A DNA stretch of 45,682 nucleotides from Ezakiella sp. (GTDB taxonomy: Bacteria > Bacillota > Clostridia > Tissierellales > Peptoniphilaceae). This document shows, piece after piece, positions 34,148-42,779 of the stretch. Numbering within the stretch: position 1 is the first letter of the stretch; the number at the start of each line of letters is the position of its first letter. The DNA lies in the NCBI GenBank assembly GCA_022766605.1, contig JALEOH010000014.1:1-45682 (forward strand), given 5' to 3'. The notes under the pieces were generated by a model, which was given only the letters and a program-made list of their open reading frames with translations, did no database searches and was not told where the DNA came from. Made by a program: the position numbers and the translations under genes.

Positions 34148-34822
34148 ATGAAGATATTGATTGTTGAGGATGAGTTCGAATTAAATAATGCAATAAGCGA
34201 GTCGCTTAAGCTATCCGGATATGTGGTAGATCAAGCCTTTGATGGGGAAGATGGCGAAGAGCTTGCATTTATCAATGAATATGATTTGATTTTGCTAGAT
34301 GTCAATCTACCTAATATGGATGGATTTGATGTATTAAAGAAAATCCGCAAATACAATAATGAGGTAAATATTATCATGCTGACTGCGCGAGGAGGAGTTT
34401 ATGATAGAGTTACTGGGCTAGATCTTGGAGCAAATGATTATATAGTAAAGCCCTTTTATACCGAGGAGCTTGAGGCGCGTATAAGAAGTCTTTTGAGAAG
34501 AAAGACGGTAGTTGAGTCTTCGATTATTGAAATTGAAGATTTTAAATTTGATATCAACAATCGAATGGCATATGTCAATGAAAAAATCATAAAACTAACT
34601 CCCAAACAATTTGCGATATTGGAATATCTACTGCTTAATCGCGGACATTATATTACTATTGAGGAAATTATAGAACATATATGGACTGATGAACTCGATA
34701 GTTTTTCAAATACTGCGCGCGTCCACCTTGTTTCTTTAAGAAGAAAGTTAAAAGAGGACTTGGGATATGATTTAATAATAAATAAAATTGGAAGGGGCTA
34801 TATGATAAATGAAGAGAAATAG
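34148..34822 (+). CDS. OmpR-family response regulator
   Basis: The 224 residues form a receiver domain (acidic pair ED at 7-8, phospho-acceptor D51 in LLDVNLP, Lys in NDYIVKPF) and a winged helix (LTPKQFAILEYLLLN, ARVHLVSLRRKLKEDLGYDLI). It overlaps the kinase gene by 14 bp, so the pair is translationally coupled. Target genes are unknown, but the downstream CXXC/polyferredoxin/TlpA genes are the obvious candidates. A preceding AAGGAGG supports the start. Confidence 0.93.
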   Translation: MKILIVEDEFELNNAISESLKLSGYVVDQAFDGEDGEELAFINEYDLILLDVNLPNMDGFDVLKKIRKYNNEVNIIMLTARGGVYDRVTGLDLGANDYIVKPFYTEELEARIRSLLRRKTVVESSIIEIEDFKFDINNRMAYVNEKIIKLTPKQFAILEYLLLNRGHYITIEEIIEHIWTDELDSFSNTARVHLVSLRRKLKEDLGYDLIINKIGRGYMINEEK

Positions 34823-35882
34823 TATTTCATTTAAGCTTACTCTTGCAATAATAGTGATATTTATAATAATGATAATTACTACCAATTTTGCGATGAATAA
34901 AGCTTATCAATATTCTGCAAAAACGCTTAGTAAACAGTTTGAGGTGTATTTTAACGAAGGCGATGACATAGATGAAGTCTTAATTATATTTGACGATGCC
35001 ATAAATTCTTCTACATTTTATTTTAAAATATTATCTGCAATTATAATCGGAGCAATATCTCTTATTGGAGCTGGTATATTTTATTTTTTAATAAGAAATA
35101 TGCTAAAACCACTAAATGAGCTTACCAATAAAATCAAGGATATCGATATAGATAATATCGATGAGGATGTAAATGCAATTGAGGAAATCGAGGGTTCAAG
35201 TGAAATAAAGGAGCTAACTCTTGCATTTAATCAAGCTTTAAACAAGATCAGCGAAGACTACAAGGATAAAAAAGAATTTAGTCAAAACGTCGCCCACGAG
35301 CTAAAGACTCCCGTTGCAATTATAAGAGCCAAAATAGAGCTTGAGAAAAAGACTAATAATAGCGAATTTATCTTATCGATAGATAATAGTATAGATCGAT
35401 TGCAAAAATTAATCGATGGCATATTGATTATGAGCGACCACAATAAATTAAATTTGGAATATGCCGACATAAAGCCAATTGTAGAGGAACTTGCACTCGA
35501 TCTTGAAAAAAATTACAAGGATGAAGTGCAATTTGCTATCTCGGGCTCTTTAAATATAAATACGGATATAGTATTAATTCAGCGAGTAATATATAATTTA
35601 ATGGATAATGCCTGCAAATATGGAATAAAGAATGAATTAATTCACATTTATATGGATGATGTCGATAAGACCATCGAGGTCGTAAATAAGGGCAGCCATA
35701 TCGACGAGGAGGAATTGAATAAAATTTTCGATTTATTTTATCGGTCGGACAAATCACGTAGTCGTAAAACAGGTGGATATGGCATCGGGCTCGCCATTGT
35801 AAAAAATATCTTAAATAAGCTAAATGCAAGCATAGTAGCTAAAAATACCGAAGAAGGAATGAGTTTTAAAATTTATTTTTAA
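34809..35882 (+). CDS. Sensor histidine kinase
   Basis: The 357 residues show TM1 (about 8-27), a short external loop of about 45 residues, TM2 (about 73-95), a HAMP-like linker, HisKA with H163 in NVAHELKTP, and HATPase_c with N267 in NLMDNACKYG and GGYGIGLAIVKNIL. The G1 box is NKGSH in place of DxGxG, as in some kinases of this subfamily. The small external loop leaves little room for a folded sensor, so the signal may be membrane-borne or from a partner. It is the partner of the preceding regulator. Confidence 0.92.
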   Translation: MKRNSISFKLTLAIIVIFIIMIITTNFAMNKAYQYSAKTLSKQFEVYFNEGDDIDEVLIIFDDAINSSTFYFKILSAIIIGAISLIGAGIFYFLIRNMLKPLNELTNKIKDIDIDNIDEDVNAIEEIEGSSEIKELTLAFNQALNKISEDYKDKKEFSQNVAHELKTPVAIIRAKIELEKKTNNSEFILSIDNSIDRLQKLIDGILIMSDHNKLNLEYADIKPIVEELALDLEKNYKDEVQFAISGSLNINTDIVLIQRVIYNLMDNACKYGIKNELIHIYMDDVDKTIEVVNKGSHIDEEELNKIFDLFYRSDKSRSRKTGGYGIGLAIVKNILNKLNASIVAKNTEEGMSFKIYF

Positions 35883-35944
35883 AACTCTTTTTCTTTATAT
35901 AAACTTTATATCTCAAATGCTAAAATGCATTTGTGAGGTGAGTT

Positions 35945-36088
35945 ATGAAAAGAAAGATTAAGATTTCAAGAATTGCTCTCCTGCTAATAGCCATGGTTTT
36001 TATCGCCTATGGTGCAGCAAGAGGAGAGAGCAATTCCGTTTTGTCAAAGGCGATTCGCATCTGCCTAGAGTGTATTGGAATTGGTTAA
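35945..36088 (+). CDS. CD1871A family CXXC motif protein (47 aa)
   Basis: This small gene follows GAGGTGA and reads MKRKIKISRIALLLIAMVFI, AYGAARGESNSVLSKAI, then RICLECIGIG and stop. It has a single membrane segment (about 9-22), the conserved YGAxRGE segment and a C-terminal CLEC (CXXC) motif. This pattern matches the small CXXC proteins named after Clostridioides difficile CD1871A. With the N terminus basic, the CXXC pair should lie outside the membrane. It starts 62 bp after the kinase and ends 4 bp before the polyferredoxin start. A thiol relay or redox role is inference. Confidence 0.85.
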   Translation: MKRKIKISRIALLLIAMVFIAYGAARGESNSVLSKAIRICLECIGIG

Positions 36089-36092
36089 AGCT

Positions 36093-37040
36093 ATGAAAAG
36101 AATAATAAATTTCATTAAAAATCGATCCTTTATACAATTTATCGCAACCCTTCTTACCAATATACATCTGCCCAATTTCTTTAAAGGCACGATATATACT
36201 GGAGAATTAAAAAGGGTCTGCGTCCCTGGACTAAACTGCTATTCATGCCCCGGTGCTACTGGAGCTTGCCCAATAGGAGCCTTCCAGGCTACAGTTGGAT
36301 CTAAGCACTATAAATTTGCATATTATATAGTTGGCATATTAATATTCTTTGGAGTAATGGTGGGAAGATTAATCTGTGGATTTCTCTGTCCATTCGGCTG
36401 GTTTCAAGACCTTCTGCATAAAATTCCAAGCAAAAAATTTAGCACTAAAAAGCTAAAGCCATTGCGATATATCAAATATATAATAATGATAGTAGTCGTC
36501 TGGTTGCTATGCGTGATTGCAGCACAAAAAACAGGACTTAGTCTACCATATTTTTGTAAATATATATGCCCACAAGGCATACTGGAAGGTGGTATTCCTC
36601 TTTCGATAAAAAATCAATCGATTAGAAATGCACTTGGGAGTTTATTTACGATGAAGTCGATTTTTCTTGCAATAACCATAATAGCTTCGATTATGTTTTA
36701 CAGACCTTTTTGTAAATGGATCTGTCCGCTTGGAGCATTCTATTCATTATTTAATAAAGTCTCCTTCTTTCAGATATATTTTGATAGCTCAAAATGTATC
36801 AATTGCAATAGATGTGTCAAAGCGTGCAAAATGGATGTAAATATATTACAAAATCAGGCTCATGGCGAATGCATCAGATGTCTCGACTGTGTTAAGGCAT
36901 GCCCTAAGGCGGCACTTTATACCTCACTTACCAAATCCAAAGAAAGAGAGAGTAATAACAATGAGAAATGTAAGAAATGCAATTTTAATTGCAATTGCAG
37001 CGCTACTATTGCTAACGGGCTGCCAAATGTTGAAAAATAG
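36093..37040 (+). CDS. NapH-like polyferredoxin membrane protein
   Basis: This 315-residue membrane protein has four to five membrane segments and several cysteine clusters: CYSCPGATGACPIGAFQ near the N terminus, GFLCPFGWFQD and CKWICPLGAFYS (CxxxCP motifs at membrane edges), then two ferredoxin-type 4Fe-4S motifs CINCNRCVKACKMD and CIRCLDCVKACPKA. The architecture is that of the NapH/RdxA-like membrane ferredoxins that pass electrons across the membrane. I chose the ATG at 36093; a TTG at 36075 would overlap the CXXC gene. The last about 27 codons overlap the TlpA-like gene and include a second Cys cluster (CKKCNFNCNC) that is probably a by-product of the overlap. Confidence 0.88.
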   Translation: MKRIINFIKNRSFIQFIATLLTNIHLPNFFKGTIYTGELKRVCVPGLNCYSCPGATGACPIGAFQATVGSKHYKFAYYIVGILIFFGVMVGRLICGFLCPFGWFQDLLHKIPSKKFSTKKLKPLRYIKYIIMIVVVWLLCVIAAQKTGLSLPYFCKYICPQGILEGGIPLSIKNQSIRNALGSLFTMKSIFLAITIIASIMFYRPFCKWICPLGAFYSLFNKVSFFQIYFDSSKCINCNRCVKACKMDVNILQNQAHGECIRCLDCVKACPKAALYTSLTKSKERESNNNEKCKKCNFNCNCSATIANGLPNVEK

Positions 37041-37578
37041 CAATGCCCCATCTAAAGGCAATGCTATGGAGGAGAAAAAAGATGAAAATAAAGTAGATGA
37101 CTTGGTAAAGAGAGATGCAAAGATGTTCCCGAAGTTTTCTGCAAAGGATTTTTCCGGCAATGATGTAGATGAGAGCATCTTTAAAAATAACAAACTAACC
37201 ATAGTCAATATGTGGTTTACAGGTTGCAAGCCATGTGTTGAAGAGATGCCATATCTTGGGGAACTTTATAAAAAGAACAAGGATAGAGGAGTCAATCTAA
37301 TAGGCATTTGTGCCGATGCAGGAAGTGAGGAGTATTTAAAAACTGCAAAGGATATTATGAAAAATGCAAATGCCGATTTTACGCAACTAGTAGTAAAAGA
37401 TGATGAAAGCAATAAGGATATGATGAAATTCATGGAGGGAGTTCAGGCATTTCCAAGCACATATATCGTCGATGAAAACGGCAATATCATTGCAGGGCCA
37501 ATCTTAGGAGCATTAAATGAAAAGTCCAACGAAAAAGAGATCAGCTCTATAATCGACGAACATTTAAAGACTAAATAA
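36961..37578 (+). CDS. TlpA-like thioredoxin-fold lipoprotein
   Basis: The 205 residues have a lipoprotein signal (IAIAALLLLTGC with the lipobox Cys at 21), a charged linker and a thioredoxin-fold redoxin domain with the active site WFTGCKPC and the cis-Pro segment AFPSTYIVDENG. TlpA/ResA-type proteins reduce disulfides outside the membrane. I chose the ATG at 36961, since an earlier in-frame start would give no signal peptide. This makes an 80-bp overlap with the polyferredoxin gene. The lipid anchor places it next to the polyferredoxin and the CXXC protein. Confidence 0.9.
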   Translation: MRNVRNAILIAIAALLLLTGCQMLKNSNAPSKGNAMEEKKDENKVDDLVKRDAKMFPKFSAKDFSGNDVDESIFKNNKLTIVNMWFTGCKPCVEEMPYLGELYKKNKDRGVNLIGICADAGSEEYLKTAKDIMKNANADFTQLVVKDDESNKDMMKFMEGVQAFPSTYIVDENGNIIAGPILGALNEKSNEKEISSIIDEHLKTK

Positions 37579-37601
37579 AATTTAGATTATAATTCAATTA
37601 T

Positions 37602-37645
37602 AACGACCTCGAGATTTATTATAAAAATTTTTCGAGGTCGTTTTT
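37602..37645 (+). terminator. Terminator of the redox module
   Basis: ACGACCTCGA and TCGAGGTCGT are perfect 10-bp arms around an AT-rich loop of about 19 nt, with T5 at the end. The 110 bp after it, up to the liv promoter, is AT-rich with no recognised feature. Confidence 0.85.
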
Positions 37646-37755
37646 ATGAAAAAATTTTTATCTTTTTCTAAATATTTTTTCATCAATCGCCCAGAAGCTA
37701 GCAAATAAGCCATTTTCTCTTTTAAAATTTTTTTATTTTTTTCTTATAAAAAGCC

Positions 37756-37784
37756 TTGACAAAATAATTAAGATGGTTTATAAT
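37756..37784 (+). promoter_or_regulatory. Consensus promoter of the liv operon
   Basis: TTGACA (37756-37761) and TATAAT (37779-37784) match consensus exactly with a 17-bp spacer. Transcription should begin near 37791, at the first base of the T-box stem I. Confidence 0.92.
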
Positions 37785-37790
37785 TAACTC

Positions 37791-38037
37791 ATCAAGTAAA
37801 GACAGTCGTTAAAGACAAGTTTTCAGAGAGTCTACATGTGGTGTGAGTAGATAACAAAGCTTTTACGAAGATCCCTTTACTTTTCCCAAGCAGAAACAAT
37901 AGTAAGTTTGGGCGACTGCTCTCGTTATCGAGCTAGGATTGTTGGATCTGAAGTGATGCTTTGTTTAGCATAAATTAGGTGGTACCGCGGAATATACTTT
38001 CGTCCTAAGTCGCAAGACTTTGACGAGAGTTTTTTTT
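37791..38037 (+). ncRNA. T-box leader, Ile specifier, with attenuator
   Basis: The conserved T-box AGGTGGTACCGCGG lies at 37977-37990. The stem I base is AAGTAAAG (37794-37801) with CTTTACTT (37875-37882), a perfect 8-bp helix. The specifier loop just above it contains ATC (37871-37873), preceded by GAAG, so the leader reads tRNA-Ile. AGAGAG is present at 37825-37830. A stem III-like hairpin ATGCT/AGCAT precedes the T-box. The terminator ACTTTCGTC / GACGAGAGT (37996-38030, nested stem AAGTC/GACTT, then T8) competes with the antiterminator TTAGG/CCTAA. Uncharged tRNA-Ile should permit liv expression. Confidence 0.9.
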
Positions 38038-38103
38038 ATATCTCGACAAAGTCGATTGACAAAATATCACAGATCGAACGATAAATTTTAGGAGGTATTT
38101 TAA

Positions 38104-39258
38104 ATGAAGAAATTATTCACACTATTTTTAGCAGCGGCACTACTATTAACAGGCTGCTCAGGTAATTCAAATGGCAACAATGCAAAGAATCAAAAAGACG
38201 ATGTATATGTATTTAGAGCAATGATCCCTAAGACTGGTGATGTTGCAGTATATGGCAATTCAAGCGAAAAAGGTCTACTTCTTGCAATAGAAGAGATCAA
38301 CGCAAACGGCGGCATAAATGGTAAGCAAATCGATTATAAATCAGATGATGATAAGGGAGATGCAACTGAAGCGGTAAATCTATTTTCAAAGTATTTAGAA
38401 GAAGGAGCAGATGCAATCTTAGGTGCGATAACATCAAAGCCCGCCCTTGCAGTTGCAGAAACCTCAGTTGAAAGTGGCATCCCAGTCCTAACCCCAACGG
38501 GAACCATGGAATCGATAACCGCTGGCAAAGCAAATGTATTTCGTGCCTGCTTTACCGACCCAGCTCAAGGAGTGCTACTTGCAAACTTCGTCAAAAATAA
38601 TTTAAATAAAACTCGCGTTGCTATACTAAGAAATACTAGCTCCGACTATTCAAATGGAGTTGCAGACAAATTCGCAGAGCAAGCTAAGGTAAAAGCTCTT
38701 GAAGTTGTGGCAGATGAAGGCTATGGAGATGGAGACAATGACTTTAAAGCCCAACTCACCAATATAAAAGAGAAAAATCCCGAAGTATTACTAGTTCCCG
38801 ACTACTATGAAAAGGATGTTATAATCGCAAAGCAAGTTAGGGATCTTGGACTTGACGTAGCAATAGTTGGTCCCGATGGATGGGATGGAGTTTTATCAGT
38901 AGTTGCAGAAGGAGAGGAAGATCTACTTGAAAATTGTTATTTCTCAAATCACTATTCTGTCCATGACGAGACTCCTGTGGTAAAGAATTTCGTAGAAAGC
39001 TATCGCAAAAAATACAATGAAGATCCATCAGCTTTCTCAGCACTAAGCTATGATGCAGTCTATCTGTATAAGGCAGCCTTTGAAAAGGCAGCAAGCAAAG
39101 AATATAAAGATGTAGTAGAGGCATTAAAGTCAATTGAAGCTTCTGGTGTAACAGGAAGCCTTAAATTCGATGAAAATAACAATCCCGTCAAGTCAGCGGT
39201 TATGATGACTATAAAAGACGGTCAATATGTAATGGACTCGGTAGTAGAAGCCGAATAA
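38104..39258 (+). CDS. livK: Branched-chain amino acid ABC transporter substrate-binding lipoprotein
   Basis: The 384 residues form a type I periplasmic-binding-fold protein. The signal peptide ends in the lipobox LLTGC (Cys19), so it is a lipid-anchored receptor outside the membrane. The ligand-binding region includes IPKTGDVAVYGNSSEKGLLLAIEEINANGGINGKQI and AILGAITSKPALAVAETS, which match LivK/LivJ proteins. GGAGGT precedes the ATG. The Ile T-box upstream supports branched-chain amino acids as substrate. The transporter genes follow with tight spacing. Confidence 0.93.
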   Translation: MKKLFTLFLAAALLLTGCSGNSNGNNAKNQKDDVYVFRAMIPKTGDVAVYGNSSEKGLLLAIEEINANGGINGKQIDYKSDDDKGDATEAVNLFSKYLEEGADAILGAITSKPALAVAETSVESGIPVLTPTGTMESITAGKANVFRACFTDPAQGVLLANFVKNNLNKTRVAILRNTSSDYSNGVADKFAEQAKVKALEVVADEGYGDGDNDFKAQLTNIKEKNPEVLLVPDYYEKDVIIAKQVRDLGLDVAIVGPDGWDGVLSVVAEGEEDLLENCYFSNHYSVHDETPVVKNFVESYRKKYNEDPSAFSALSYDAVYLYKAAFEKAASKEYKDVVEALKSIEASGVTGSLKFDENNNPVKSAVMMTIKDGQYVMDSVVEAE

Positions 39259-39268
39259 TGGAGGAAAG

Positions 39269-40150
39269 ATGATTTTACAAATTTTAAATGGACTGGGGCT
39301 TGGCTCGATCTATGCACTAGTCGCATTGGGATATACAATGGTATATGGAATAGCACTTTTAATCAACTTTGCCCACGGTGAAATCATCATGGTTGGGAGT
39401 TATGTAGTGCTATTTAGCTCCCAATTGTTCTTATCAAAAGTAGGATTGCCACTATGGCTCTCGGTCTTCCCTGCAATACTTGTCTGTGGACTCTTAGGTT
39501 TTTTAATAGAAAAAATAGCCTATCGCCCACTTAGAAATTCACCAAGGATATCCAATTTAATAACCGCAATAGGAGTATCGCTTTTACTACAAAATGTCAT
39601 GATGAAAATTTTTGGTGCAGGAGCAAGAAGCGTCCAATCCATATTTAAAAGAGAACCAATTAAGCTAGGCAATATGGAAGTCCCATATGTTACGGTAATA
39701 ACCATAGTAGTAACCATCGCCCTTACAATTGCCCTTCAATTATTTATGAAAAAGACCAAATATGGCAAGGCAATGCTCGCAACCAGTGAAGACTACAAGG
39801 CAGCTGGACTAATTGGAATCAATATCGATACTTCCATGAGCCTCACTTTTATCATTGGATCGGCTCTTGCTGGAGTTGCATCGCTATTATATATGGCAAC
39901 TTATTCTCAAGCCACCCCACTTATGGGCTCGATGCTTGGCATAAAGGCATTTACCGCAGCAGTAATCGGCGGCATTGGTCTTATACCAGGAGCAGTGTTT
40001 GGAGGATTGCTCTTAGGCGTTGTAGAAACTCTAACGCGAGCATATATCTCAAGCAAACTAGCCGATGCAATAGTATTTGGAATATTGATAATAGTTCTTT
40101 TAATAAAGCCTGCTGGGCTGCTTGGAAAAAATGTGAAGGAGAAAGTCTAA
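39269..40150 (+). CDS. livH: Branched-chain amino acid ABC transporter permease LivH
   Basis: The 293 residues form a polytopic permease with the family N terminus QILNGLGLGSIYALVALGYTMVYG, the LINFAHGEIIMVG segment, an EKIAYRPLR loop and the C-terminal AVIGGIGLIPGAVFGGLLLGVVE, where the coupling region and GxxxxPGAxxGG motif are seen. It starts 10 bp after livK with GGAGG upstream and overlaps livM by one base. Confidence 0.95.
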   Translation: MILQILNGLGLGSIYALVALGYTMVYGIALLINFAHGEIIMVGSYVVLFSSQLFLSKVGLPLWLSVFPAILVCGLLGFLIEKIAYRPLRNSPRISNLITAIGVSLLLQNVMMKIFGAGARSVQSIFKREPIKLGNMEVPYVTVITIVVTIALTIALQLFMKKTKYGKAMLATSEDYKAAGLIGINIDTSMSLTFIIGSALAGVASLLYMATYSQATPLMGSMLGIKAFTAAVIGGIGLIPGAVFGGLLLGVVETLTRAYISSKLADAIVFGILIIVLLIKPAGLLGKNVKEKV

Positions 40151-41154
40151 TGAAATCACTATCAACTGTTAATAAAAAAATATATCCAATCGGACTAATC
40201 CTATTGATAATGCTCTACGGACTTATAATGCTTCTTAGTAGCATTGGATTATTAAATAGCTATCATTTCTCGGTCTTGCGCACTGTTTTAATAAATATAG
40301 TACTTGCAACAAGTCTTAACATAACAGTTGGAGTTCTTGGGCAAATCACACTAGGACACGCTGGCTTTATGAGCCTTGGAGCTTATAGCGCAGCCCTCTT
40401 TATGAAATCGGGCTTGGTCTTAGGCTTGCCGGGATTTTTTATAAGTCTAGTACTAGCTGGAATTGTAGCAAGCATAGTAGGAATCATAATAGGCATCCCA
40501 GCTTTAAGACTAAAGGGAGACTATCTTGCAATTATAACTCTCGCCTTTGGAGAAATAATAAGAGTATTGATAGAATATTTTGATTTCACTGGGGGAGCAC
40601 AAGGGATAAATGCCATACCCACCACTAAAAATTTCACAGTATTCTATATAGTAACAGTCTTAGCAGTCGTGCTTATGTATTCGGTTATGACAAGTAGACA
40701 TGGCAGAGCCGTGTTGTCGATTAGGGATGATGAAATAGCATCTATAGCCTCTGGCATCAACACGACATATTACAAGACTTTCGCCTTTGCAGTCAGCGCA
40801 TTTTTTGCCGGCATTGCAGGAGCTATGTATGCACAAAATATCGGAGTAATTGACGCAAAAGTATTTGGCTACAACAAGAGTTTCGACATACTCGTAATGG
40901 TTGTCTTAGGTGGAATGGGATCCTTTACAGGCTCGATTCTGTCCGCAATCGCTCTTACAGTAATTCCCGAGGCATTAAGAGGCTTCGCCGACTATCGAAT
41001 GATAGTCTACTCACTAGTCTTAATACTAATTATGATATTTAAACCAGGTGGCTTACTTGGAAGAAATGAATTTTCACTCACAAATCTAATCAACAGATTT
41101 AAAAATAATCAAAAAAAGAAAGGAGTTTATAATGACCAAAGTTCTAGAATGTAA
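40150..41154 (+). CDS. livM: Branched-chain amino acid ABC transporter permease LivM
   Basis: The 334 residues form the second permease, with NITVGVLGQITLGHAGFMSLGAYSAAL, GDYLAIITLAFGEIIRVLIEYFDFTGGAQGI and VVLGGMGSFTGSILSAIALTVIPEALR. These are diagnostic for LivM. The start overlaps the livH stop in TAATG. The 3' end overlaps the livG start by 23 bp, where a strong AAAGGAG lies inside livM. Confidence 0.95.
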   Translation: MKSLSTVNKKIYPIGLILLIMLYGLIMLLSSIGLLNSYHFSVLRTVLINIVLATSLNITVGVLGQITLGHAGFMSLGAYSAALFMKSGLVLGLPGFFISLVLAGIVASIVGIIIGIPALRLKGDYLAIITLAFGEIIRVLIEYFDFTGGAQGINAIPTTKNFTVFYIVTVLAVVLMYSVMTSRHGRAVLSIRDDEIASIASGINTTYYKTFAFAVSAFFAGIAGAMYAQNIGVIDAKVFGYNKSFDILVMVVLGGMGSFTGSILSAIALTVIPEALRGFADYRMIVYSLVLILIMIFKPGGLLGRNEFSLTNLINRFKNNQKKKGVYNDQSSRM

Positions 41155-41902
41155 AAATGTAGGCATAAAATTTGGAGGCCTAAAGGCCGTGGACAATTTC
41201 AATTTAAGCATAAATAAAGGAGAGCTATTGGGATTAATCGGCCCAAATGGCGCTGGCAAAACGACAGTTTTTAATATGATTACTGGAGTATATGCCCCAA
41301 GCGAAGGAGAAATACTATTAAATGGCAACAAAATAAATGGTAAGAGCGCATCTGATATATGCCACATGGGAATTGCAAGAACTTTTCAAAATATCAGACT
41401 CTTTCCTTATCTGACAGTGGTTGAAAATGTCAAGGTTGCTAAAAATCAGCTCATGAAATACTCCCTCTTTGCAGGCATGTTTAGAACTCCATCTTATTGG
41501 AGAGAAGAAGCAAAAGTCGAAGAGGAATGCATGGAGCTATTAAAAGTTTTCAATCTCGATAAATTTGCCGACTTACCAGCTGGAAGCCTTCCATATGGAG
41601 AGCAAAGAAAACTTGAAATCGCAAGAGCTCTTGCTTGTAATCCAAGCCTACTACTATTAGATGAACCAGCTGCCGGCATGAATCCAAAAGAAACCGAAGA
41701 GTTAATGCAAACTATAAAACTATTGAGAGATAAATTCGAAACCTCGATACTATTGATTGAACACGACATGAAGTTAGTCATTGGCATATGCGAAAGACTA
41801 ACAGTACTAAACTATGGCAGCATACTTGCAGAGGGCGACCCAAGAGCCACTATCAACGACGAAAGAGTGGTAAGGGCATATCTCGGTGGCGCCTATGCTT
41901 AA
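41132..41902 (+). CDS. livG: Branched-chain amino acid ABC transporter ATPase LivG
   Basis: The 256 residues form an ABC ATPase with Walker A GPNGAGKTT, signature LPYGEQRKLEIARAL (the LSGGQ position reads PYGEQ, usual for LivG), Walker B LLLLDEPAAGMNP and the switch His in LLIEHDMKLV. It pairs with LivF to energise the LivH/LivM channel. It overlaps livF by 8 bp. Confidence 0.95.
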   Translation: MTKVLECKNVGIKFGGLKAVDNFNLSINKGELLGLIGPNGAGKTTVFNMITGVYAPSEGEILLNGNKINGKSASDICHMGIARTFQNIRLFPYLTVVENVKVAKNQLMKYSLFAGMFRTPSYWREEAKVEEECMELLKVFNLDKFADLPAGSLPYGEQRKLEIARALACNPSLLLLDEPAAGMNPKETEELMQTIKLLRDKFETSILLIEHDMKLVIGICERLTVLNYGSILAEGDPRATINDERVVRAYLGGAYA

Positions 41903-42590
41903 AGTCGAAAATCTAAATATATATTACGGAAATATCCATGCAGTAAAAGATATATCGCTTGAAATAAATGACGGCGAGGTCATATCTTTAATCGGTGCCA
42001 ATGGAGCTGGTAAAACCTCCACTCTTCAAAGTATCTCAGGGCTACTCCCAAAAAAAGGTGTGGTAAAGTTTTTGGATAAAGATATATCAAAAGAGCCACC
42101 ACACAAGATAACAAAGCTTGGCATCGCACAAGTCCCCGAAGGTCGTCATGTGTTCACAAAGCTCTCAGTCTACGATAATCTAGTATTGGGTGCATTTACA
42201 AGAAAAGACGATTATAGCGACACAATTAAAAAAATATATGAACGCTTTCCCATACTTGAAGAGAGAAAAAATCAAGCAGCAGGCACACTCTCGGGTGGTG
42301 AGCAACAAATGCTCGCAATGGGCAGAGCTCTTATGAGTAAGCCCAAACTCCTGCTTTTAGATGAGCCAAGCATGGGGCTAAGTCCACTCTTTGTCGAAAA
42401 GATATTCGATGTAATAAAAGATTTAAAAGAAGAAAAGACCACTATATTATTAGTCGAGCAAAATGCCAATCTCGCGCTTAAAATAAGCGACCGCGCATAT
42501 GTACTAGAGACTGGGAAAATAGTAAAACAAGGACCATCCCAAAGCCTTGCAAATGATCCCTCGATAAAAGCCGCCTATCTGGGCGAATAA
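41895..42590 (+). CDS. livF: Branched-chain amino acid ABC transporter ATPase LivF
   Basis: The 231 residues show Walker A GANGAGKTS, signature TLSGGEQQMLAMGRAL, Walker B LLLLDEPSMGLSP and LLVEQNANLAL with Gln in place of the switch His, as is usual for LivF. The C terminus AAYLGE is normal, so the gene is complete although its last bases overlap an antisense remnant. I chose the ATG at 41895; a GTG at 41886 is possible. Confidence 0.95.
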   Translation: MLKVENLNIYYGNIHAVKDISLEINDGEVISLIGANGAGKTSTLQSISGLLPKKGVVKFLDKDISKEPPHKITKLGIAQVPEGRHVFTKLSVYDNLVLGAFTRKDDYSDTIKKIYERFPILEERKNQAAGTLSGGEQQMLAMGRALMSKPKLLLLDEPSMGLSPLFVEKIFDVIKDLKEEKTTILLVEQNANLALKISDRAYVLETGKIVKQGPSQSLANDPSIKAAYLGE

Positions 42591-42779
42591 ACTCCAAAGC
42601 ATGGCAGCGGAGTTTACATAGATATTTAAAAATTGAATTGTATCCTCTTCTTTTTGCCACGAAGTTGAATATAGTCTATCCTCGTAGATCGCAAGCTTAT
42701 AATTATCTTCATAGCACAGGGCAAATATGATCTTTTGAGTTAATAATTTTTTTAGCAAAATTATATTCTTCTCATCCTT
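42504..42779 (-). pseudogene. C-terminal remnant of a DUF4391 protein
   Basis: On the - strand the frame reads DEKNIILLKKLLTQKIIFALCYEDNYKLAIYEDRL, then STSWQKEEDTIQFLNI and LWSLFAQIGG. This resembles the C-terminal part of DUF4391 proteins, which are often encoded with helicases or methyltransferases of restriction-type systems. The N-terminal half is missing, the frame continues without a start into the recombinase remnant, and its 3' end runs into the livF coding region on the opposite strand. The homology starts near 42779, inside the last codons of the recombinase frame, so this looks like an insertion junction. Confidence 0.65.
42589..42615 (+). terminator. Possible end of the liv operon
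   Basis: AAACTCC and GGAGTTT form a 7-bp stem with a 13-nt loop directly after the livF stop. There is no T-run, so this is weak or factor-dependent. Confidence 0.3.

Noticed and set aside
37646..37708. 20-codon frame MKKFLSF... after the terminator
   Set aside because: The ATG overlaps the terminator T-run, there is no ribosome binding site, and the composition is that of AT-rich spacer.
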